From positions 27,572-66,000 of the forward strand of contig NZ_BMPI01000066.1 of NCBI RefSeq assembly GCF_014647515.1: a DNA stretch of 38,429 nt, read 5' to 3'. This document shows, in pieces, positions 8,519 to 16,149 of this stretch. Every line of letters begins with the position of its first letter. The stretch's first letter is position 1. The notes beneath the pieces were generated by a model. It worked only from the letters and a program-made list of their open reading frames with translations, was not told the origin of the DNA and did not search any database. The translations under genes and the position numbers were made by a program. Source of the stretch: Dactylosporangium sucinum. Lineage in GTDB: Bacteria > Actinomycetota > Actinomycetes > Mycobacteriales > Micromonosporaceae.

Positions 8519-8964
8519 CCCCCGCCGAACAGCTGCTGATGGACCGGCTCCGGGGGATGTGGCAGCGGCTCGACCCGGTCCCCGGCGACCTCGCCGAGCG
8601 GGTGCTGTTCCGGCTCGCGCTGGAGGACCTCGACGTCGAGATCATGGCGCCGCAGCGGATGCCGGTCGGGTCCGGGGCGCGCGGCCCCGAGCGCGCCTCC
8701 ACGATCTCGTTCACGTCCTCCGAGCTGACGGTCATGGTGACCGTCTCCGCCGACGGCCGGCACCGGCGCCTCGACGGCTGGCTGACCCCGGCCGCGGCGC
8801 TGCGCGTCCAGCTGCACACCCGCGACGTCGTCCACGAGGCCAACGCCGACAAGGACGGCCGGTTCGCGTTCGGCCGCATCCCCGAGGGGCTCGTCCACCT
8901 GGTCGTCGAGCCCGCGGCGGCCCGCCTGGACCGGCCCGTGATCACGCCCGCGTTCACCCTGTAA
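8515..8964 (+). CDS. small protein with carboxypeptidase-regulatory-like beta domain
   Basis: A 149-residue protein, translationally coupled to the sigma factor (ATGA overlap). The first 45 residues look helical (PAEQLLMDRLRGMWQRLDPVPGDLAERVLFRLALEDLDVEI), and the rest alternates short beta strands. The segment from LDGWLTP through ADKDGRFAFGRIPEGLVHLVVEP has the G-x-F-x-F-x-x-I-P-x-G pattern of carboxypeptidase regulatory-like (transthyretin-fold) domains. There is no signal peptide or membrane segment. Its position between a sigma factor and two proteases makes it a candidate adaptor, anti-sigma-like partner or protease substrate. None of these roles is shown by sequence. Confidence 0.8.
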   Translation: MTPAEQLLMDRLRGMWQRLDPVPGDLAERVLFRLALEDLDVEIMAPQRMPVGSGARGPERASTISFTSSELTVMVTVSADGRHRRLDGWLTPAAALRVQLHTRDVVHEANADKDGRFAFGRIPEGLVHLVVEPAAARLDRPVITPAFTL

Positions 8965-8987
8965 CCACCGCATTGGAGTGCAGGCAC

Positions 8988-10523
8988 ATGGTGCAGTACC
9001 ACCACGACGACCGCCCCCGCGGCGACTTCGACCCGGCGTTCCCCTCCGCCGGGCGCCTCGCCCGCGGCGGCGCCCGCGTGCTCGACCCGGTGACCGCGAC
9101 GCGGCTGCCGGACCAGGTCATCCGCCCGACCGTGTACGCCGGCGACCAGCTGCTCGTCGCGGCCGGCAACCGGGTCGCGCAGCAGCTCGTGCGGGCCGCC
9201 GCGGCCGACCTCGGCCTGCGGGCGGTCCCGGTCGAGACCACCGGCCCGACCGGCGCGGCGCTGCTGCGGTTCGTGCCGTCGTCCGCGGCGGCGGTCGACG
9301 CCTGGCAGGTCCGCCAGCGGGCGGCGGCCCGGGCCGAGGGCGTCGAGCAGCGCGAGGCGCTGCGCGACATCCAGCTCAACCACATGCTGTTCGTCGGGCG
9401 GCAGAACGTGCCGCTGCCCTACGACTCGCCGCAGCCGTACGACTCGCCCCAGCCCTACGGCGAGGAGGGCCTCTACGCCGACCTCGCGTACGCCGGCCCG
9501 CGCCCGGTGGCCCTCACGATGGCGCCGCCGGCCCGCCACACCGTGCCGAACGGGCACCGGCGGCCGGTCGTCGCGGTGATCGACACCGGCTGCGGCCCGC
9601 ACCCGTGGCTCGACAAGCTGGTCACGCACCGGACCCTCCAGCGGCGCCCGAACCGGCCGGCGCCGGAGCAGATCAACCCGCTCGGCGAGTACTACGGGGA
9701 CATCAGCGGCCCGCTCGACGGGCGCCGCGACCCGCTCGCCGGGCACGGCACGTTCATCTGCGGGCTGATCCACATGGCCTGCCCCGACGCCGACATCCTG
9801 TCGCTGCCGATCGTGCGGTCCAACGGGTTCATCGGCGAGCACGACCTGATCCTGGCGCTGGAGGAGCTGGCCATCCTGATGGACCAGGGCCAGCGCATCG
9901 ACGTGGTTTCGGTGTCCATGGGGTACTACCACGAGTCCCCGAAGGACGCGACCGACTGGGATCCGCTGGTGCTGGCGCCGATCCGCGAGCTGAACCGGCG
10001 CGGCGTCGTCGTGGTCGCGGCGGCCGGCAACGACGGCACGACCCGGGAGATGTACCCGGCGGCCTTCGCCGGTCAGCAGTGGGCCAAGGCGGGCGGCCCG
10101 AGGCCGGAGCCGGCGCTGCTGGTGAGCACCGGCGCGCTGAACCCGGACGGCCGGTCGGTGGCGCTGTTCAGCAACGGCGGCTCGTGGGTCACGGGGTGGC
10201 AGCGCGGCGCGGCCGTGGTGAGCACGATGCCGACGACGCTGCAGAACAGCCTCCAGCCGGCGGTGCGCACGCTCGACCCGTCCGGGCAGCCGCGGGCGAC
10301 GGTCGACGGGGACTCGTTCACGTCGGGGTTCGCGGTCGCCTCCGGTACCTCGTACGCGACGCCCGTCATGGCCGGGCGCATCGCCGCGGCGCTGCTGCAC
10401 CTGGACCAGGGCGGCATCCGCCGGCTCGGCGACAGGAGCCACCAGGGGCAGGACGCGCTGCGCAAGGCGGTACCGATCGTGCTCAGGTGGGCGCCGTTCC
10501 CGTTCCTGAGCCCGGACGCTTGA
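8988..10523 (+). CDS. cytoplasmic S8 (subtilisin-like) serine protease
   Basis: A 511-residue subtilase with the full catalytic set: Asp in VIDTGCG (D199), His in GHGTFICG (H253), the oxyanion Asn in AAAGNDG, and Ser in SGTSYATP (S455). There is no signal peptide and no membrane helix, so it is probably intracellular. Residues 1-190 form an N-terminal region with a short repeat (PYDSPQ twice, then PYGEEG, around 144-160). That region may be an inhibitory prodomain or docking segment, with cleavage in the linker giving activation. The start ATG follows TTGGAG. It lies 23 nt after the previous gene and 33 nt before the CHAT protease gene. Colocation with a caspase-like CHAT protein suggests one protease activates the other (inference). 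Confidence 0.92.
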   Translation: MVQYHHDDRPRGDFDPAFPSAGRLARGGARVLDPVTATRLPDQVIRPTVYAGDQLLVAAGNRVAQQLVRAAAADLGLRAVPVETTGPTGAALLRFVPSSAAAVDAWQVRQRAAARAEGVEQREALRDIQLNHMLFVGRQNVPLPYDSPQPYDSPQPYGEEGLYADLAYAGPRPVALTMAPPARHTVPNGHRRPVVAVIDTGCGPHPWLDKLVTHRTLQRRPNRPAPEQINPLGEYYGDISGPLDGRRDPLAGHGTFICGLIHMACPDADILSLPIVRSNGFIGEHDLILALEELAILMDQGQRIDVVSVSMGYYHESPKDATDWDPLVLAPIRELNRRGVVVVAAAGNDGTTREMYPAAFAGQQWAKAGGPRPEPALLVSTGALNPDGRSVALFSNGGSWVTGWQRGAAVVSTMPTTLQNSLQPAVRTLDPSGQPRATVDGDSFTSGFAVASGTSYATPVMAGRIAAALLHLDQGGIRRLGDRSHQGQDALRKAVPIVLRWAPFPFLSPDA

Positions 10524-10544
10524 CCCGCCACCACCTAGGGCCAC

Positions 10545-10550
10545 CACAAT
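10545..10550 (+). promoter_or_regulatory. candidate -10 for leaderless CHAT gene
   Basis: CACAAT ends exactly 6 nt before the GTG at 10557, and no Shine-Dalgarno sequence precedes that GTG. The spacing matches the leaderless pattern seen at several other genes in this window. It would give the CHAT gene its own promoter, separate from the sigma-protease part of the unit. Confidence 0.45.
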
Positions 10551-10556
10551 GGCACC

Positions 10557-13202
10557 GTGGGTGGCGTCACGGCCGCGGAGCTGCATCAGCGCGCGCAGAC
10601 GGAGACCGAGCGGGGCCGGCACGCCGCGGCCCGCCGGCTGCTGCACCGCGCGCTGGCGCTGGACGCCACCCCGGAGGAGCTGGCCGGCGTCCTGATCACG
10701 CTGGCGTACCACGAGGCCGAGCGCCGCGGGCCGGCCGCGGGCATCGAGCTGCTCGACCGCACCGACGCCCTGCCCGGCCTGCCGCGGCGCCTGCGTGGCC
10801 GGGCGGCCAGCCAGCGCGGCCTGCTGTTGCAGCGGGCCGGGCTGCTGGCCGAGGCGGCGGCCGTCTTCGACCGGGCGGTGGGCCTGCTCGACGAGGACGA
10901 GCCGGAGATCCTCTGCCGCAACCTGCTCAACCGCGGCCTGGTCCACATGCGCCGGGGCCGGCACGCGGCGGCCCGGGCCGACTTCGCCCGCTGCGCCGCC
11001 CTGGCCCGCCGGCACGGCCTGGAGGTCATCGCGGCCAAGGCGGCGCACAACTACGGCTACCTGTGCATGCTCTCCGGCGACCTGCCGACGGCCCTGCGCG
11101 TGATGGACGGCGTCCGCCACCTGCTGTCGAGCCAGTCCCGGGTGTTCGCGGGCGTGTACCACGCCGACCGCGCCCAGGTCCTCGTCGCCGCCGGCCTGTT
11201 CGGCGACGCCGACCGCGACCTCTCGCGCGCGGCCGAGCTGTTCGCCGCCGACGGCCGCCGGCAGGACCTGGCCGAGGCCGAGCTGAGCCGGGCCGAGCTG
11301 GCGCTGCTGGAGGAGCGCTGGCCCGACGCCCGGCTGCTGGCCGCCCGCGCCCGCCGCCGCTGCACCGGCCGCGGCGCCGTGGGCTGGGCCCTGCTGGCCG
11401 CCCACGTGGCGCTGGCGGCGGCGATCGGCGAGGGCCGCTCCCGCGGCGCCGCCGCTCGGGCCGTGGCGCTGGCCGACCGGCTGGCCGCCGAGGGCCTGGC
11501 CGACGAGGCCCGCCGCGCCCGCCTGACCGCCGCGACGGCCCTCCTCACCAGCACGCCTGCCCCCGCCGCCCATGAGCCGTCCGCAGCCGGAGCGGCGGAT
11601 CGGGAGCGGTGGCGGCGGGCCGGTGTGCGGGCCGCCGCGGTGGCCGGGGAGGCGGTACGGTTGCGGGCCCGCGACCCGATCGCGACGCGGCTGCAGGCCC
11701 GCGGGGTGCGGGCCGCGCTCGCCGAGGCGCGCGGGGACGCCGCCGGGGCCGACCGGGAGCGGCGGGCGGCGCTCGCGGACCTGCATCGGTACCAGGCCTC
11801 GTTCGGGAGTCTCGACCTGCAGACCGCGGTCGGCAGCCACGCCCGGCGGCTCGCGGCCGACGGCCTGGCCAAGGCCGTCGCCGGCGGGCGGGCCGCGGCC
11901 GTGTTCGGGTGGGCGGAGCGGGCGCGGGCGCTGTCGGCGCGGCTGCCGCCCGTGCTGCCGCCGCCCGACGAGGAGGCCGCCCGGCTCCTGGAGGAGCTGC
12001 GGCACGCGCGGGCCGAGCTGCGCGGGCAGCTGCTGGCCGGGCGGGCCGACCCGCGGCTGCGGTCCCGGTGTGCGCGGCTGGAGCAGCAGGTGCGGCAGCG
12101 GTCGTGGTACACGCCCGGGCCCGCCCACACCACCGCCCCCGCGTCGCTCGGCGCCCTGCGGGAGCGGCTCGCGGCCGACGATGCCACGTTCGTCGCCCAC
12201 CTGCTGGTGAGCGACGGCGCCACCGGCGGCCGGCGGCTCGCCGCGCTCGTCGTCACCGGGCGGCGGGAGACGCTGCTCGACCTCGGCGACGCCGAGCCCG
12301 CCCTGGAGGCGCACCGACGGCTGCGGCACGACCTGGACGCGCTCGCGCTCGACACGCTGCCCGAGCCGGTGCGCGCCACCGTCCGCGCGGCCAGCCGCTC
12401 CGCCCTGGCCCGGCTGGACCGGCTGCTGTGGGCGCCGCTGGTGGACGCGGTCGCCCCCGGGCCGCTGCTGCTGGCCCCGTCGGCGCCGCTCGCGCCGATC
12501 CCGTGGACGCTGCTGCCGGCGCTGCGCGGGCGGGCGGTGGCGGTCGTGCCGTCGGTGACCGCGTGGCTCGCCGCCCGGACCGGCCCGGCGCTGCCGGCCG
12601 CGCCGGTGGTGGCGCTGGCGGCCGGCCCGGGTGTGGCGCGGGCCGCGGAGGAGCTCAAGCTGCTCGCCGACGTGTGGTCCCCCAGCGGCGCTTCGGCGCA
12701 CGACGCTGGTCGATCCGCCCTGGCCGGACGGGCCGAGCGTGCGGGTGCATCGACCAACGTCGCAGCGACGACCGCCGAGGTGCGCGCCGCGGCCGGGCGC
12801 GCGGACGTGCTGCACGTGGCCGCGCACGGTACGCACGAGCCGGACAACCCGCTGTTCTCGCACCTCGACCTGGCCGACGGGCCGCTGTTCGGCTACGACC
12901 TGGAGCGGCTGCCCCGGCTGCCCGCCCACGTGGTGCTGTCCGCCTGCGAGCTCGGCCTGGCCGGCGCCCGGCCGGGCGACGAGACGCTCGGCATGACCGT
13001 GGCGATGCTGCACAGCGGGGCACGCAGCGTCGTCGCGGGCGTGGCGCTGCTGTCCGACGCGGTGGCCTGCCGGGTCGCCCCGGCCCACCACGCCGGCCTG
13101 CGCCGCGGCCTGTCCCCGGCCGCGGCCCTGGCGGCCGCGATCGCCGCGCTGGGCCCGGACGAGGACGCACCCCCGCTGGTCTGCTTCGGCGCCGGCTGGT
13201 GA
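10557..13202 (+). CDS. TPR-CHAT caspase-like cysteine protease
   Basis: An 881-residue protein. Residues 1 to about 310 are helical TPR-like repeats (for example RGLLLQRAGLLAEAAAVFDRAV, RGRHAAARADFARCAALA). A second helical region follows (about 340-520), and the C-terminal third is a CHAT domain, a clan CD caspase-like peptidase. The catalytic dyad is visible: His in VAAHGTHE (H757) and Cys in LSACELG (C797). A 60-bp palindrome is inserted in frame just before the catalytic His (about residues 716-735), where relatives have a short loop. Its neighbours are the sigma factor, small protein and subtilase genes. In type III-E CRISPR systems a TPR-CHAT protease cleaves a protein that restrains a sigma factor. 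The gene set here is reminiscent but there is no CRISPR component. Start GTG at 10557, probably leaderless. Confidence 0.92.
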   Translation: MGGVTAAELHQRAQTETERGRHAAARRLLHRALALDATPEELAGVLITLAYHEAERRGPAAGIELLDRTDALPGLPRRLRGRAASQRGLLLQRAGLLAEAAAVFDRAVGLLDEDEPEILCRNLLNRGLVHMRRGRHAAARADFARCAALARRHGLEVIAAKAAHNYGYLCMLSGDLPTALRVMDGVRHLLSSQSRVFAGVYHADRAQVLVAAGLFGDADRDLSRAAELFAADGRRQDLAEAELSRAELALLEERWPDARLLAARARRRCTGRGAVGWALLAAHVALAAAIGEGRSRGAAARAVALADRLAAEGLADEARRARLTAATALLTSTPAPAAHEPSAAGAADRERWRRAGVRAAAVAGEAVRLRARDPIATRLQARGVRAALAEARGDAAGADRERRAALADLHRYQASFGSLDLQTAVGSHARRLAADGLAKAVAGGRAAAVFGWAERARALSARLPPVLPPPDEEAARLLEELRHARAELRGQLLAGRADPRLRSRCARLEQQVRQRSWYTPGPAHTTAPASLGALRERLAADDATFVAHLLVSDGATGGRRLAALVVTGRRETLLDLGDAEPALEAHRRLRHDLDALALDTLPEPVRATVRAASRSALARLDRLLWAPLVDAVAPGPLLLAPSAPLAPIPWTLLPALRGRAVAVVPSVTAWLAARTGPALPAAPVVALAAGPGVARAAEELKLLADVWSPSGASAHDAGRSALAGRAERAGASTNVAATTAEVRAAAGRADVLHVAAHGTHEPDNPLFSHLDLADGPLFGYDLERLPRLPAHVVLSACELGLAGARPGDETLGMTVAMLHSGARSVVAGVALLSDAVACRVAPAHHAGLRRGLSPAAALAAAIAALGPDEDAPPLVCFGAGW
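12702..12761. repeat. palindromic element, family A copy 2, inside the CHAT gene
   Basis: Arms GACGCTGGTCGAT (12702-12714) and ATCGACCAACGTC (12749-12761) pair with one mismatch around a 34-nt loop. The core matches the perfect palindrome at 108-171. Total length is 60 bp, a multiple of three, and no stop occurs in the host frame, so the CHAT reading frame is preserved. Confidence 0.8.
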
Positions 13203-13209
13203 GTCCGGA

Positions 13210-13644
13210 TCAGGGGGCGCCGTGAACGGCCCAGGGGACCGTCTTCAGTCCGCCGCGCTGGTTGATGCCCTCCTTGATGCGCTCCGCCGTGTCGTGCGAG
13301 ATGCCCGGCGCCTCCCAGGTCGGCACCTCGACCGCGGTGGCCGTGTAGTCGCCCGAGCCGGTGTCGGTGTAGTCGATCCGCACCGCGGCCGGGCCGGTCG
13401 ACGTTTCCAGCAGCAGGAACACCTGACCGTCCGGGTTGCCCAGCGGCGGCGTGTGGCGGCCGAGCGGCGTGCAGACCGACGCGCCGCCGAACGGGGACGC
13501 GCCCTGCGCCATCAGCTCGCACGCCTTCGGCGCCTCGCGGGCCAGGAACGCCGTGCGCCCCGGCAGGTCGAGCGCGAACACGGAGGCCACCGCGACCACG
13601 ACGGCCGCGACGGCGACGACCGACCACCATCGGAGACGTTTCAT
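13210..13644 (-). CDS. small membrane-anchored or secreted protein of unknown function
   Basis: A 144-residue protein with a basic start (MKRLRWW), one hydrophobic helix at about 7-26 that is either an anchor or an uncleaved signal, and a roughly 115-residue exported domain. The domain has two Cys (KACELM and SVCTPLG) that could form a disulfide. No family is recognised. It is convergent with the CHAT gene, 7 nt away. There is no ribosome site before the ATG. The upstream sequence reads TACACAATGTCGC, a -10-like motif at leaderless spacing. Confidence 0.72.
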   Translation of the reverse strand: MKRLRWWSVVAVAAVVVAVASVFALDLPGRTAFLAREAPKACELMAQGASPFGGASVCTPLGRHTPPLGNPDGQVFLLLETSTGPAAVRIDYTDTGSGDYTATAVEVPTWEAPGISHDTAERIKEGINQRGGLKTVPWAVHGAP

Positions 13645-13703
13645 GCGACATTGTGTAGCAGAAGCGCGTCGGCCTGCCGACAGCGCCGGTCGCCGGCGGG
13701 CCG

Positions 13704-13709
13704 CAGAAT
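13704..13709 (+). promoter_or_regulatory. candidate -10 (CAGAAT) of a leaderless gene
   Basis: CAGAAT is followed by 6 nt and then the ATG at 13716. No Shine-Dalgarno sequence lies between. The same hexamer and spacing style recur at 17640, 18244 and 35581. Confidence 0.45.
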
Positions 13710-13715
13710 CGGATC

Positions 13716-14312
13716 ATGGTACGAGCCGTCGCGCTGATCGCCGCGACCGCGGTCGTCTGGCTGGTGGCCGGGGCGGCGGGCGCGCTCGGGTCCTGGTGGT
13801 GGTGGGTGGTCGCGGCGGTGCCGACGGCCGCGCTGCTCGCCGCGCCGTTCCTGCTGTACTGGATCAGCAAGGGGCGCACCGGGCCCACCTGGGTCGCGTT
13901 CGCAGCCATGCTGGTGCTGGTGCCGACCGCGTACGCGGTGCCCGGCGACTGGTACCTGCGGCTGGCCGGCGACCCGGTGACCACCGTGGTCATGTCGGCG
14001 AGGTGCAGCGAGAACCGCGACGGACGGTGCCTGTACAACTACACGCTCGCCGACGTCGAGGGCGAGTACCGCGACACCGCCGAGTACCCGCCCGGGACGT
14101 CCCTGCAGGTCGTCACCGACCCGCGCGGCGTGTTCGGTCCCCGGCTCGCCGCCGACCTGGACGGCCGCGTCTTCGACATCGCCGCCGCCGTCGCCTTCGC
14201 GCTGTTCGCGGCGGCGGCGATCGCCGCCGCGCTGCTCGGCCGGACGCCGCATCAGTCCTGGAGCGTGCCCGCCAGCAGGCCCCGCATGAAGAAGCGGCCG
14301 AGGAGGACGTAG
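13716..14312 (+). CDS. membrane protein of unknown function (DUF3592-like topology)
   Basis: A 198-residue protein with transmembrane helices at about 2-22, 25-50 and 62-80, an exported segment of about 75 residues with two Cys (ARCSENRDGRCLYNY), and a last helix at about 150-172. The shape, helices flanking a beta-rich loop with short Cys spacing, resembles small actinobacterial DUF3592-type membrane proteins, but this is only a topology match. The last 20 codons overlap the 3' end of the convergent ABC permease gene by 61 bp, an unusually long antisense overlap. The basic C-terminal tail may be a by-product of losing an earlier stop. Confidence 0.75.
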   Translation: MVRAVALIAATAVVWLVAGAAGALGSWWWWVVAAVPTAALLAAPFLLYWISKGRTGPTWVAFAAMLVLVPTAYAVPGDWYLRLAGDPVTTVVMSARCSENRDGRCLYNYTLADVEGEYRDTAEYPPGTSLQVVTDPRGVFGPRLAADLDGRVFDIAAAVAFALFAAAAIAAALLGRTPHQSWSVPASRPRMKKRPRRT

Positions 14313-15184
14313 ATCGCGAGCGTCGGCAGGCTGACCAGCAGGGCGCCCGCCATCGCCTGGCCGAACGGGATCGCCTGGCCGCCGGCCACGTTGTTCAGCG
14401 CGATGGTCACCGGCCACGAGTCGCGGCTGGTCATCATGGCGCCGAACATGAAGTCGTTCCAGGACGACGTGAACTGCCAGATGATGCTCACGGCGAAGGC
14501 CGGCTTGGCCAGCGGTACGGCCAGGTCGACGAAGGTGCGCAGGATCCCCGCGCCGTCGAGGCGGGCCGACTCCAGCAACGTGTTCGGCAGCCCCACGAAG
14601 TGGTTGCGGAAGATCAGCGTCGTGATCGGCAGGCCGTAGATGATGTGGATGAGCATCAGGCCGAACAGCCCGCCGCTGGGGTCGCCGCCGCCGCGCAGGC
14701 CGACCGAGGTCATGGTCTGCGCCACCGGGATGATGATCGCCTGGTAGGGCACGAAGATGCCGAACAGGATCAGCGGGAACACGACGTTGGCGAACGGGAA
14801 GCGGATCTTCGACAGCACGAACCCGTTGGCGCAGCCCAGCAGCGAGGACAGCAGCGAGGCCGGGATGGCCAGCGACAGGCTGTTGCGGAAGCCCGAGGAC
14901 AGCTTCGGCCAGACCTCGCCGAAGTTCGTCAGCGAGAAGCTGGTCGGCAGCTCCCAGATGCGGGTCACGCTGACGTCGGCCGGGTTCTTGAACGAGGTCA
15001 CGACCAGCACGTACACCGGCATGAGGAAGAACGCCGCGAGCGCCCACAGGGCGGCGTAGCGCAGCACCCGGTTCACGAACGGGGAGCGGATCCGCCGCTG
15101 CTGGGGCGCGGTTGCCAGCGGCTGCGGGATCCGCGGTTGCGTGTGCCGGGGAACGACGGCGGTTGCCCGTACCATCGCGGTCAC
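14252..15184 (-). CDS. CUT1 sugar ABC transporter permease, MalG type
   Basis: A 310-residue inner membrane permease with six predicted helices from about residue 40. The EAA loop that contacts the ATPase is visible in ESARLDGAGILRTFVDLAVPLAKP. The C-terminus (LLGRFFMRGLLAGTLQD) is typical of the MalG-like subunit. I chose the GTG at 15184, which overlaps the preceding TGA as GTGA and has GGAG at 5-nt spacing. The preceding permease starts with exactly this arrangement. An ATG 9 nt downstream is the alternative. It is the last gene of the solute-binding protein - permease - permease operon. Confidence 0.93.
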   Translation of the reverse strand: MTAMVRATAVVPRHTQPRIPQPLATAPQQRRIRSPFVNRVLRYAALWALAAFFLMPVYVLVVTSFKNPADVSVTRIWELPTSFSLTNFGEVWPKLSSGFRNSLSLAIPASLLSSLLGCANGFVLSKIRFPFANVVFPLILFGIFVPYQAIIIPVAQTMTSVGLRGGGDPSGGLFGLMLIHIIYGLPITTLIFRNHFVGLPNTLLESARLDGAGILRTFVDLAVPLAKPAFAVSIIWQFTSSWNDFMFGAMMTSRDSWPVTIALNNVAGGQAIPFGQAMAGALLVSLPTLAIYVLLGRFFMRGLLAGTLQD

Positions 15185-16149
15185 CGCCTCTCCGTGCGCA
15201 GGGCGTACCAGACGTAGGGCCCGACGACCAGCGCCACGCCCAGGAGCAGCACGGTCGCGATCGTCGCGCCGCGGTCGTAGAAGCCGCCGTCGAAGGTGGT
15301 GAACCACATGTACAGCGACGGCGTGTCGATGCGCAGGTTGCCCTGGTCCAGCGCGTACAGCAGGTCGAACGCCTTCAGCGAGATGTGCACCATGATGAGC
15401 AGCGCGCTGAACATGACCGGCCGCAGCGCGGGCCGCACCACGTGCCAGAAGATCTGCGACTCGCTGGCCCCGTCGAGGCGGGCCGACTCGCGCAGGGTCT
15501 CGGGCACCCCGCGCATGCCGGCCAGGAACAGCGCCATGACGTAGCCCGACAGCGCCCACCCGGCGGGCAGCGCCACCGCGGCGATCGCCCACATCGAGTC
15601 GGACTTGTGCCAGTCGCTGCGCAGGAAGTCCAGCCCGGCGGCGGCGAAGAGCTTGTTGAGCCCGGCGGTGTCCTCACCGGTGCCGTTGTCCAGCAGCCAG
15701 CGCCACACGATCGCGGTCGCGATGAACGAGATGGCCATCGGGAAGAGGTACACGCCGCGGAAGAACGCCTCGCCGCGCACGCCCTTGTCGAGCAGCATCG
15801 CCATGAGGAAGCCGAGCAGCAGCGAGCCGGCGACGAACACGACGGTGAACACGATGAGGTTGCGCGCGTCGGCCCGGAACCGCTCGTCGCGCCACAGGTC
15901 CGCGTAGTTGTCGAGGCCGACGAAGTCGTACGACGGCGACAGCCCCTTCCACTCGGAGAACGAGACCCGCACGTTCCAGCCGAGGAAGCCGTAGACGAAG
16001 ATCCCGATGAGGATCAGCGACGGCGAGACGAGCAGCAGGCCGGCGAGCCAGACCGGGCCGCGCTGCTTGCGGGGCTTGCGCTGCCGTTGCGGCGCAGGCG
16101 CGGCCGGGGCCTCCGAGGAGTGCCGCGGCACGTGGAGCGGAGCGGTCAC
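15181..16149 (-). CDS. CUT1 sugar ABC transporter permease, MalF type
   Basis: A 322-residue permease with a basic, Pro-rich cytoplasmic N-terminus (residues 1-35) and six transmembrane helices. The EAA loop is ESARLDGASESQIFWHVVRPALRP. A SFSEWKGLSPSYDFVGLDNYADLW segment after helix 1 is typical of CUT1 MalF-like subunits. It starts at a GTG overlapping the binding-protein stop (GTGA), with GGGAG 5 nt before. It is translationally coupled to both neighbours. No ATPase gene is in the operon. In many actinomycetes a shared MsiK-type ATPase encoded elsewhere energises such transporters. Confidence 0.93.
   Translation of the reverse strand: MTAPLHVPRHSSEAPAAPAPQRQRKPRKQRGPVWLAGLLLVSPSLILIGIFVYGFLGWNVRVSFSEWKGLSPSYDFVGLDNYADLWRDERFRADARNLIVFTVVFVAGSLLLGFLMAMLLDKGVRGEAFFRGVYLFPMAISFIATAIVWRWLLDNGTGEDTAGLNKLFAAAGLDFLRSDWHKSDSMWAIAAVALPAGWALSGYVMALFLAGMRGVPETLRESARLDGASESQIFWHVVRPALRPVMFSALLIMVHISLKAFDLLYALDQGNLRIDTPSLYMWFTTFDGGFYDRGATIATVLLLGVALVVGPYVWYALRTERR

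Noticed and set aside
8373..13091. Minus-strand open frame of 1572 codons across the protease and CHAT genes
   Set aside because: It is the antisense shadow of GC-rich genes on the plus strand. The translation is low-complexity Arg/Gly/Pro/Ala/Val with no domain, and the plus strand carries complete catalytic motifs.
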